NCBI RefSeq assembly: GCF_014192225.1 | Contig: NZ_JACHXS010000008.1 | Coordinates: 124,001-188,000 of the forward strand | Direction: 5' to 3' | Length of the DNA: 64,000 nucleotides | Origin: Pseudoduganella umbonata | GTDB taxonomy: Bacteria > Pseudomonadota > Gammaproteobacteria > Burkholderiales > Burkholderiaceae_D | In this document: in pieces, positions 24,869 to 32,273 of the stretch | Layout of the letters: each line of letters starts with the position of its first letter | Numbering within the stretch: the stretch's first letter is position 1 | The notes under the pieces: model-generated | Seen by the model: only the letters and a program-made list of their open reading frames with translations | The model's database searches: none | What the model was told of the DNA's origin: nothing | Made by a program: the position numbers and the translations under genes

Positions 24869-26467
24869 TCAGTCTCCCAGCGGTTCGTAGTCGAACCAGT
24901 CCACATCGGCCGGCGCACCGGTCGCCACCACGCCGGCAAACACGCCGGTAAAGCCGCCCGCGTCCTCCGACGACAGCGCCGCGGTCGGCGCGCTGCCCAG
25001 CACCACGGGCTTGCCGCCATCCTGCAGGTAGCTGAACTCGTAGCGGTCGGGCCATGCGCGGACCTGCAGGTCCACCGCTCCCGCGCGCAACGCGGAGGAA
25101 GCTGCCACCGTGGTTTGTCCCTTCACGCGCGTGACGAGTTCGATGCGGCGCGCGGCCTTGCTGCCGGCGATGCGCAGCTGGTAGTTGTTGGCTTCGTTCT
25201 GGCGCAGCGCGAGGCCCGCATACTGGCCGGGGCCGTCGGGTTCGAATTCGATGCGCGCGGCGATGCGGGCATCCAGGTGCTGCTGGCGGCGCGCCACGAA
25301 GGCCGGCGTGGCCACGTCTTCCAGCGTGGCCTTGTTGCCGTTCAGGCGCAGGAAGCCGGGCCGCGCCGCCAGCGAATACAGGCCGGTGGACGGGCCGCGC
25401 ACGAAGGTCCAGTGCAGGTCCAGCTTCGGACGGTCGAACTGCGTGCGCACCGGCTCCTTCGGCAGCGGCGCCAGCGGCGGCAGCCCGGCCGCGCCCATCT
25501 CCAGCGCCAGCGGCTTGCCGCCGTTCACGACGGGCCAGCCATCCTGCCACGTCACCGGCGCCAGCAGCGTTTCGCGGCCCAGGTGATGCCGCTTCTTGCC
25601 ATCCTGCTCCTGCGGCCGCACGCCGAGCAGCACCATCCACCACTTGCCTTCCGCCGTCTGCACCAGGTCGCCGTGGCCGGTGGCCTGCAGCGGCGATTGC
25701 GGGTGATCGCGGTGCGACAGGATCGGGTTGCCCTTGTGCGCCTCGAACGGTCCGAACGGCGACTTCGCGCGCGCCACCGTGATCATGTGGTCATACGAGG
25801 TGCCGCCTTCGGCGACCATCAGGTAATACCAGCCGTTCACCTTGTACAGGTGCGGGCCTTCCGGCCACACGCCGCCGGTGCCGTTCCAGATCCGCTTCGG
25901 TTCGTCCAGCAGCCTGCCGGTCGCGACATCGATGCGGGACTGGACGATGCCGCCCTTCTCGCCGCCATCGTGCCGCGTGTAGTACACGGTGCCGTCGTCG
26001 TCGAAGAACAGCGACGGATCGATCCACGGCGTCTTCTCCTTCAGCCACACCGGTTCCGACCACTCGCCGGCCGGATCCTTCGTGTGGACGATGAAATTGC
26101 CGCCGGTTTCGACGTTGGTGGTGATCATGTAGAACGTGTCGCCCACGCAGCGCAAGGTCGGCGCATAGATGCCGCGCGAGGCGCGCTGGCCCTTCAGCGG
26201 CAGCTGCGATTCGCGCGTCAGCGCATGGCCGATCAGCTTCCAGTTGACCAGGTCGCGGCTGTGGAAGATCGGCACGCCGGGGAAGTACTCGAAAGTACTG
26301 TTGGCCAGGTAGTAATCCTTGCCGACGCGGCAGATGCTGGGGTCCGGATGGAAGCCCTTGATGACGGGGTTGCGGTAGGTCGCGGTCGAGTTTGCAACGG
26401 CCGGCGTATCGGCGGCCTGCGCCGCCGTCGCCATCAGCAGTGCGGCACCAAACAGGACAGCCTTCAT
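24869..26467 (-). CDS. GH43 beta-xylosidase/alpha-L-arabinofuranosidase
   Basis: A 532-residue exported GH43 enzyme with a signal peptide (MKAVLFGAALLMATAAQA). The five-bladed propeller shows NPVIKGFHPDPSICRVGKDYYL (base Asp), STFEYFPGVPIFHSRDLVNW, WIDPSLFFDDDG (pKa-modulating Asp) and VWPEGPHLYKVNGWYYLM (acid Glu). A C-terminal beta-sandwich from about residue 330 (LDLHWTFVRGP) places it with the xylosidase/arabinofuranosidase subgroup. Its ATG overlaps the esterase stop as ATGA, so translation is coupled. It would hydrolyse xylo-oligosaccharides or remove arabinose; the two activities cannot be separated from sequence. Confidence 0.92.
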   Translation of the reverse strand: MKAVLFGAALLMATAAQAADTPAVANSTATYRNPVIKGFHPDPSICRVGKDYYLANSTFEYFPGVPIFHSRDLVNWKLIGHALTRESQLPLKGQRASRGIYAPTLRCVGDTFYMITTNVETGGNFIVHTKDPAGEWSEPVWLKEKTPWIDPSLFFDDDGTVYYTRHDGGEKGGIVQSRIDVATGRLLDEPKRIWNGTGGVWPEGPHLYKVNGWYYLMVAEGGTSYDHMITVARAKSPFGPFEAHKGNPILSHRDHPQSPLQATGHGDLVQTAEGKWWMVLLGVRPQEQDGKKRHHLGRETLLAPVTWQDGWPVVNGGKPLALEMGAAGLPPLAPLPKEPVRTQFDRPKLDLHWTFVRGPSTGLYSLAARPGFLRLNGNKATLEDVATPAFVARRQQHLDARIAARIEFEPDGPGQYAGLALRQNEANNYQLRIAGSKAARRIELVTRVKGQTTVAASSALRAGAVDLQVRAWPDRYEFSYLQDGGKPVVLGSAPTAALSSEDAGGFTGVFAGVVATGAPADVDWFDYEPLGD

Positions 26468-27714
26468 TTCGCGCCTCCGCAGCGGGTCTGCAGCGCCTTC
26501 AGCGGCACCGCTTCGGCCATCGCGCGCAGGCCGGCGATCGACGGATGCAGGCCGTCGTTGTCGTACTCCTTGCGCAGCTTGTCCGGCTGCTGCGGATCGC
26601 GCAGCGCCGCGTCGAAGTCGGCCACCGCGTCGAACACGCCGGACTTGCGGATCCAGTCGTTCAGCTGCTGGCGGTCCGCCTCGTTGGTGGCGGCTGGCCG
26701 GTAGTAGTCGCTGCCCGCATACGGCGTGACGGTGCCGCCGATCACGCAGATGCCATGCGCGTGGGCGCGCTCGACGAGCTGGCGGTGCGCCTGCTGCAGG
26801 TCCTCGATCAGCTTGGCCCGTGCCGTCGGGATGTCTTCGCCGTTGCGGTGCTGTCCGCCCAGGTCGTTCACGCCGATCATCACCACCGCGTGGGTTACGC
26901 CGGCACGGGTAATCACGTCGCGGTCGAAGCGCGACGCCAGGTTCGGTCCGAGGCCATCGCGCAGCATGCGCCCGCCGCCGATGCCCACGTTGACGACGCC
27001 CATCGCCTTGCCGCCGGCGGCGATGCGGCCGGCCAGCACGTCCGGCCAGCGGTCGTTGCCATCCGTCGTGGTGCCGTAGCCATCGGTGATCGAATCGCCG
27101 ACGGCGGCCACGGCGCCCACGTCGCGCGGCGCCTGCACTTCCACATCCGCCAGCATGTACCAGCGCGGGATCTTCTCGGCGCCGCTCCATGCCGCGTCCA
27201 GCGTGCGCTGGCCCTTCGCCACGAAGCTGGTCGCGCGCGAGCCCGGGTGACCGGTCTGCTTCGACGGCGCGCCATTGAAGTACAGCGACACGGCGATGTC
27301 GGCGCCGGCCTTGTGCGGCAGCGCGACCACGTCGCTGTAGTATTCGGCGCCGGCCGGGATCATGACGGAAGGACGGCCGCCGAAGGTCAGCGCCCTGGCC
27401 GATTGCGGATCGATATCCGGATTGCCGGGCGCCCTGGCCAGGCCGATGCCGGCCGCCTCCACCGTCAGCGGCGTGGTGCCGAACGCATTGCTGATGCGCA
27501 CGCGCACCTTCTCGCCGCCCAGCGCCACGTGCACGATCTGGCGCAGCGTGGCGTCGCGCCAGTGCTCCTGCGGCAGTTCGTTCTGCGCTTCGGGCACCAT
27601 CTGGGCCGAACCCCACGAGGCAACCCAGTGCCATTTTTTCGAGGAATCGGCGGCCGTGGCGGCAGCGGCCAGCAGCAGGCCGGCCGCTAGCGCGGCCATA
27701 TGCGTTTTTTGCAT
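26464..27714 (-). CDS. SGNH/GDSL esterase (probable acetyl-xylan esterase)
   Basis: A 416-residue secreted SGNH hydrolase with a signal peptide (MQKTHMAALAAGLLLAAAATA). A beta-rich N-terminal part of about 150 residues (WHWVASWGSAQM onwards) precedes the hydrolase domain: GDSITDG carries the catalytic Ser, GIGGGRML the block II Gly, GVNDLGG the block III Asn and DGLHPSIAG the Asp/His pair. The ATG at 27712-27714 has GGAG upstream. As first gene of an operon with GH43 and GH115 it probably deacetylates xylan, an inference from context; other acetylated or feruloylated substrates are possible. It is divergent from the glucarate dehydratase gene across an operator-bearing region. Confidence 0.87.
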   Translation of the reverse strand: MQKTHMAALAAGLLLAAAATAADSSKKWHWVASWGSAQMVPEAQNELPQEHWRDATLRQIVHVALGGEKVRVRISNAFGTTPLTVEAAGIGLARAPGNPDIDPQSARALTFGGRPSVMIPAGAEYYSDVVALPHKAGADIAVSLYFNGAPSKQTGHPGSRATSFVAKGQRTLDAAWSGAEKIPRWYMLADVEVQAPRDVGAVAAVGDSITDGYGTTTDGNDRWPDVLAGRIAAGGKAMGVVNVGIGGGRMLRDGLGPNLASRFDRDVITRAGVTHAVVMIGVNDLGGQHRNGEDIPTARAKLIEDLQQAHRQLVERAHAHGICVIGGTVTPYAGSDYYRPAATNEADRQQLNDWIRKSGVFDAVADFDAALRDPQQPDKLRKEYDNDGLHPSIAGLRAMAEAVPLKALQTRCGGAK

Positions 27715-27793
27715 GTTGTCTCCGTTCTTATCGTGCCTGGAAGCGGAATTCCGGCACTTTGTCTGCATCGATCGAGTCGCAGTCCGCGCCGCA

Positions 27794-27896
27794 TGTTGTA
27801 GCGCTATCTTCACCCTCCGCTTTGCCGATCTTTACACCGCGGATATGTTGACTTGCCATCCCAAATGCCGCACACTGCAAAATGTTAGCGCTATTC
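27794..27896. promoter_or_regulatory. Two operator-like sites in the esterase/glucarate dehydratase divergent promoter
   Basis: TTGTAGCGCTATC (27796-27808) and TGTTAGCGCTATTC (27883-27896) share the palindromic core TAGCGCTA, at 27799-27806 and 27886-27893, 87 bp apart. They sit close to the starts of the two divergent operons and match the sites at 20088 and 17803. Confidence 0.68.
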
Positions 27897-27912
27897 ATTT
27901 TAGGTTAAGCCG

Positions 27913-29325
27913 ATGGTACAGGCAACATATAATAACGAGACGAATGTGGGGACAAAAACGCCTGTCATCACCGCGATGCGGGTGATTCCAGTGGCCGGCC
28001 ATGACAGCATGCTGTTCAACCTGTGCGGCGCGCATGGCCCGTATTTCCTGCGCACGCTCGTGTTGCTGACCGATAGCGCGGGGAACACCGGAATGGGCGA
28101 AGTACCGGGCGGCGCCGGCATCACGCAGGCGCTGGAAAATTCGGTTCCACGCGTGGTCGGCACGCAGATCGGCCGCTTCAACCGTACCCTGAACGCGGTT
28201 CGCGAAGGCATCGCCGGAAAAGCCAGCGGCCCGCAGACGCTGCAGCACCAGGTCACTTCGGCGGCCGAAGCGGCCGTGCTGAAACAGCCCCATGAAATCA
28301 ACCTGCGCCTCGAGAACGTCGTCACGGCGATCGAGGCCGCGCTGCTCGACTTGCTGGGCCAGCACCTGGGCGTGCCCGTCTGCGAACTGCTCGGCAGCGG
28401 CCAGCAGCGCGACCGGGTACCGATGCTTGCCTACCTGTTCTACATCGGCGACCGCACGCGCACCGACCTGCCCTACCTTGAAGGCACGGGCAAAAAAGAC
28501 GACTGGTACACGATGCGCCACCAGGAAGCCGTCACGGTGCAGGCCATCGTCGAACAGGCCGAAGCCACGGTGGCCCGCTACGGCTTCCGCGACTTCAAGC
28601 TGAAGGGCGGCGTGATGCGCGGCGAGGATGAAATCGCCGCCGTCACCGCCATCAAGAAGCGCTTCCCCGATGCGCGCGTGACGCTCGATCCGAACGGTGC
28701 CTGGTCGCTCGACGAAGCGATCCGCCTGTGCCGCAACCAGGGCCACGTGCTGGCCTATGCGGAAGACCCGTGCGGACCGGAGAACGGTTACTCGGGCCGC
28801 GAAGTCATGGCCGAGTTCAAGCGCGCCACCGGCCTGCCGACCGCCACCAACATGATCGCCACCGACTGGCGCCAGATGGCGCATTCGCACCTGTTGGGCG
28901 CCGTCGACATCCCGCTGGCCGACCCGCACTTCTGGACCATGCAGGGTTCGGTGCGCCTCGCCCAGCTGTGCCAGGAATGGGGCATGACGTGGGGCTCCCA
29001 TTCGAACAACCACTTCGACGTGTCGCTGGCGATGTTCACGCACGCGGCCGCCGCCGCGCCGGGCCGCATCACGGCGATCGACACGCACTGGATCTGGCAG
29101 GAAGGGCAAGAGCGCCTGACCCGCGAACCGCTGCAGATCGTCGGTGGCGAAGTCGCCGTACCCGATCGCCCCGGCCTGGGCATCGAACCGGACCTGGACC
29201 GCATCGCCGCCGCCCACGAGCTGTACAAGAAAGTCGGTACCGGCGCGCGCGACGATGCGATGGCCATGCAATATTTGATCCCCGGATGGACCTACTCGCC
29301 CAGGCTGCCCAGTCTTGGCCGCTGA
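27913..29325 (+). CDS. gudD: Glucarate dehydratase
   Basis: A 470-residue enolase-superfamily enzyme converting D-glucarate to 5-keto-4-deoxy-glucarate. It matches E. coli GudD along its length: VITAMRVIPVAGHDSMLFNLCGAH, GHTG/GEVPGG-type loop, AALLDLLGQHLGVPVCELLG, the catalytic Lys in DFKLKGGVM, metal ligands in TLDPNGAWSL and AYAEDPCGPE, the catalytic His in WGSHSNNHFD and the terminal ARDDAMAMQYLIPGWTY. The N-terminus is about 20 residues longer than GudD. It heads the operon of xylose-oxidation genes, which is notable because glucarate derives from glucuronate, the side chain released by the two alpha-glucuronidases upstream. Confidence 0.93.
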   Translation: MVQATYNNETNVGTKTPVITAMRVIPVAGHDSMLFNLCGAHGPYFLRTLVLLTDSAGNTGMGEVPGGAGITQALENSVPRVVGTQIGRFNRTLNAVREGIAGKASGPQTLQHQVTSAAEAAVLKQPHEINLRLENVVTAIEAALLDLLGQHLGVPVCELLGSGQQRDRVPMLAYLFYIGDRTRTDLPYLEGTGKKDDWYTMRHQEAVTVQAIVEQAEATVARYGFRDFKLKGGVMRGEDEIAAVTAIKKRFPDARVTLDPNGAWSLDEAIRLCRNQGHVLAYAEDPCGPENGYSGREVMAEFKRATGLPTATNMIATDWRQMAHSHLLGAVDIPLADPHFWTMQGSVRLAQLCQEWGMTWGSHSNNHFDVSLAMFTHAAAAAPGRITAIDTHWIWQEGQERLTREPLQIVGGEVAVPDRPGLGIEPDLDRIAAAHELYKKVGTGARDDAMAMQYLIPGWTYSPRLPSLGR

Positions 29326-29371
29326 AGCGCGCCAGGTTTTTCATCCATAACCAGAACAAGAGGAGACTCAC

Positions 29372-30589
29372 ATGAAGGAAGCGCCAGCCTTGTCTTTGTT
29401 GCCTGCCGATCTGCCGCAGGCGTTGCTCGTGGGCCGTGTATGGCGGAGCGGTGACATCGACGGCCCCGCCGTCGTGGCCGTCCGCAACGGCGAAGTGTTC
29501 GACATCACACGGCACGCGGCCACCGTTGCCGACCTGCTGGAACGCGACGACGTCGTCGCCATCGTGCGCTCGGCACCGGGCGAGTCGCTCGGCCGCGTCG
29601 AAAAGCTGATCGAGAACGCGCTGTCGGCCAACCCGGCGGCGGACGTGCCGCGCCTGCTGGCACCGAACGACCTGCAGGCCATCAAGGCCTGCGGCGTGAC
29701 GTTCGCCGTCAGCCTGCTGGAACGCGTGATCGAGGAACAGGCCAACGGCGACCCGGCCCGCGCCGAACAGCTGCGCGGCGAACTGCTGGCATCGATCGGT
29801 GCCGATCTGTCCAGCATCAAGCCCGGTTCGCCGCAAGCCGAACAGCTGAAGCAGGAGTTCATCAGCCGCGGCGCCTGGTCGCAGTACATGGAAGTGGGCA
29901 TCGGCCCGTATGCGGAAGTGTTCTCGAAGTCGCAGCCGATGTCGGCGGTGGGCTTCGGCGCCGACGTGGGCCTGCATCCGGAATCGAAGTGGAACAACCC
30001 GGAACCGGAAATCGTGCTGGCCGTGACGAGCCAGGGCAAGCCGGTCGGCGCCACGCTGGGCAACGACGTCAATCTGCGCGACATCGAAGGCCGCAGCGCG
30101 CTGCTGCTCGGCAAGGCCAAGGACAATAACGGCTCCACCGCGATTGGCCCGTTCATCCGCCTGTTCGACGACAAGTACTCGCTCGATACCGTGCGCAACG
30201 CCGAAGTGCGCCTGACCATCGAAGGCGCGGACGACGAGTTCGTGCTCGACGGCGTGAGCCTGATGAAGCAGATCAGCCGCGACCCGCTCGACCTGATCGG
30301 CCAGACCTGCGGCGCGCACCACCAGTACCCGGACGGCTTCATGCTGTTCCTCGGTACCATGTTCTCCCCCATCAAGGACCGCGACGCCAAGGGCGGCGGG
30401 TTCACGCACCACAAGGGCGACCGCGTCACCATCGCGAGCCCGGCGCTGGGGGCCCTGATCAACCACGTCCACCGCAGCGACGAAATCGCGCCATGGACGT
30501 TCGGCGTTCGCGCCCTGTACAACAACCTGGCACGCCGCGGCTTGCTGGGCAATGTAACTAAAGCAACTCAAGCAACTGGAGAAAAATGA
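29372..30589 (+). CDS. xylX: Fumarylacetoacetate hydrolase-family protein, probable 2-keto-3-deoxy-D-xylonate dehydratase
   Basis: A 405-residue FAH-superfamily protein. The metal-binding core is in NNPEPEIVLAVTSQGKPVGATLGNDVNLRDIEGRSALLLGKAKDNNGS, and FLGTMFSPIKDRDAKGGGFTHHKGD lies near the end. In Caulobacter the FAH-type XylX dehydrates 2-keto-3-deoxyxylonate to alpha-ketoglutarate semialdehyde in the Weimberg pathway. The same job is inferred here because xylB, xylC and xylD follow directly. AGGAG precedes the ATG, and the stop overlaps the next start as ATGA. An equivalent role on a 2-keto-3-deoxy-arabonate intermediate cannot be excluded from sequence. Confidence 0.87.
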   Translation: MKEAPALSLLPADLPQALLVGRVWRSGDIDGPAVVAVRNGEVFDITRHAATVADLLERDDVVAIVRSAPGESLGRVEKLIENALSANPAADVPRLLAPNDLQAIKACGVTFAVSLLERVIEEQANGDPARAEQLRGELLASIGADLSSIKPGSPQAEQLKQEFISRGAWSQYMEVGIGPYAEVFSKSQPMSAVGFGADVGLHPESKWNNPEPEIVLAVTSQGKPVGATLGNDVNLRDIEGRSALLLGKAKDNNGSTAIGPFIRLFDDKYSLDTVRNAEVRLTIEGADDEFVLDGVSLMKQISRDPLDLIGQTCGAHHQYPDGFMLFLGTMFSPIKDRDAKGGGFTHHKGDRVTIASPALGALINHVHRSDEIAPWTFGVRALYNNLARRGLLGNVTKATQATGEK

Positions 30590-31383
30590 TGGCTGGCGAA
30601 ACAAGGCAACCATTCGAATATGCCACCTATCCCGACCTGACGAACAAGCGTGTCGTCGTCACCGGCGGCGGCACCGGCATCGGCGCGGGAATCGTCGATG
30701 CGTACGTCAAGCAAGGCTCGCAGGTGGTGTTCCTGGACATCGCCGACGAACCGTCGCAGCAGCTGGCCGCCAGCTACCCGGATGCCGCGCACCAGCCGCG
30801 CTACATCCACTGCGACATGACGAACATTGAAGAGCTGAAGAAAACGTTTGCAGAGATCGAGCGCGACGGCGCCGTCGACATCCTGATCAACAACGCTGCC
30901 AACGACCACCGCCACGCCGTGGCCGACGTCACGCCGCAGTATTGGGACGACAGCCTGGCCGTCAACCTGCGCCACCAGTTCTTCTGCGCGCAGGCCGTGG
31001 CGCCGGGCATGAAGGCCAAGGGCGGCGGCGTGATCCTGAACTTCGGTTCGATCTCCTGGTACCTGGCGCTGCCCCAGCTGACCCTGTACATGACCGCCAA
31101 GGCGGCCATCGAAGGCCTGACGCGCGGCCTGGCCCGCGACCTGGGCAACGACGGCATCCGTGTCAACACGGTCATCCCCGGTTCGGTGAAAACCCCGAAG
31201 CAGATGGCGCTGTGGTACACGCCGGAAGGCGAAGCGCAGATCATGGCCTCGCAGCTGCTGAAGGAGCGCATCGAGCCGGAAGACGTGGCGGCGCTGACGC
31301 TGTTCCTGTCGTCGAACCAGGCATCGCGCTGCACCGGCCGCGATTACTTCGTCGACGCCGGCTGGTACGGAGACGGCAAATGA
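30586..31383 (+). CDS. xylB: D-xylose 1-dehydrogenase (SDR family)
   Basis: A 265-residue short-chain dehydrogenase of the Caulobacter XylB type, oxidising D-xylose to D-xylonolactone with NAD. It shows VTGGGTGIGAGIVDAY, NNAANDHRH (Ala in place of the usual Gly of NNAG), and a catalytic SISWYLALPQLTLYMTAKAA, then VIPGSVKTPKQMALWYTPEGEAQI and the closing CTGRDYFVDAGWYGDG. Two adjacent ATGs (30586 and 30589) are possible starts after GGAG at 30578-30581. The first overlaps the xylX stop, the second allows better spacing. It is translationally coupled to xylX before it and xylC after it. Confidence 0.92.
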   Translation: MMAGETRQPFEYATYPDLTNKRVVVTGGGTGIGAGIVDAYVKQGSQVVFLDIADEPSQQLAASYPDAAHQPRYIHCDMTNIEELKKTFAEIERDGAVDILINNAANDHRHAVADVTPQYWDDSLAVNLRHQFFCAQAVAPGMKAKGGGVILNFGSISWYLALPQLTLYMTAKAAIEGLTRGLARDLGNDGIRVNTVIPGSVKTPKQMALWYTPEGEAQIMASQLLKERIEPEDVAALTLFLSSNQASRCTGRDYFVDAGWYGDGK

Positions 31384-32273
31384 CGTCCGTGGCCAAAGCG
31401 GCGCCAGAGTGCATCTGGCCGCTGGAAGCCACGCTGGGTGAAGGCCCGATCTGGCATCCGGTCGAGCAGATGCTGTACTTCGTCGACATCAAGCAGCACA
31501 AGCTGCACCGCTGCGATGCGCACGGCGAGAACCGCCAGACCTGGGACATGCCGGGCGAGACCGGCTTTGCCCTCCCTGCTGAACGCGGTGGCTTCATCTG
31601 CGGCCTGGCGGGCAAGCTGGTGCACTTCGATCCGGCGACGGGTGAATTCACCCCGGTCACCGAGTTCGAAGCGGACCGCCCGGGCAACCGCCTGAACGAC
31701 GGCCACGTGGCGCATGACGGCGCCGTGTGGTTCGGTTCGATGGACAATGCCGAAGCGTCGGCCAGCGGCGCCCTGTACCGCTACGACGGTGAACTCCGCA
31801 GTGGGCTCACCAGGCACGACGACGGCATCATCATCACCAACGGCCCGGCATTTTCGCCGGACCGCAAGACCTTCTACCACACCGACACCTTCGGCAAGAC
31901 CGTCTACGCATTCGACGTGACCGCCGAAGGCACGCTGGCCAACAAGCGCGTGTTCGCCACCATCGACGAACCGGGCTGGCCCGATGGCAGCGCCGTCGAT
32001 GCCGCCGGCAACGTGTGGGTGGCCGTATTCCGCGGCGCCCGCGTGCTGTGCTACTCGCCCGCCGGCGAACTGCTGGACACCATCGCCTTCCCCGTGCCGA
32101 ACATCACGAAGATCGCCTTCGGCGGCCCGGACCTGAAAACCGCTTTTGCCACGACCGCCACGAAAGGCCTCACGCCCGACGAACGTGCCGCCGCCCCGCT
32201 CGCGGGCGGCGTGTTCGCGTTCCCCGTCGACGTGCCGGGCCTGCCGCAGCACATGATTGGATTCGACAAATGA
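31380..32273 (+). CDS. xylC: Xylonolactonase (SMP-30/gluconolactonase family)
   Basis: A 297-residue six-bladed propeller lactonase that hydrolyses xylonolactone to xylonate. Metal and catalytic residues are recognisable: Glu in ATLGEGPIWH, Asn in RPGNRLNDGHVAHDG, Asn in IIITNGPAFSPDRKTFYHTDT and Asp in GWPDGSAVDAAGNVWVA. Its start overlaps the xylB stop (ATGA) and its stop overlaps the xylD start in the same way, which favours balanced expression of consecutive steps. The family also contains gluconolactonases and arabinolactonases; the operon decides for xylonolactone. Confidence 0.91.
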   Translation: MTSVAKAAPECIWPLEATLGEGPIWHPVEQMLYFVDIKQHKLHRCDAHGENRQTWDMPGETGFALPAERGGFICGLAGKLVHFDPATGEFTPVTEFEADRPGNRLNDGHVAHDGAVWFGSMDNAEASASGALYRYDGELRSGLTRHDDGIIITNGPAFSPDRKTFYHTDTFGKTVYAFDVTAEGTLANKRVFATIDEPGWPDGSAVDAAGNVWVAVFRGARVLCYSPAGELLDTIAFPVPNITKIAFGGPDLKTAFATTATKGLTPDERAAAPLAGGVFAFPVDVPGLPQHMIGFDK

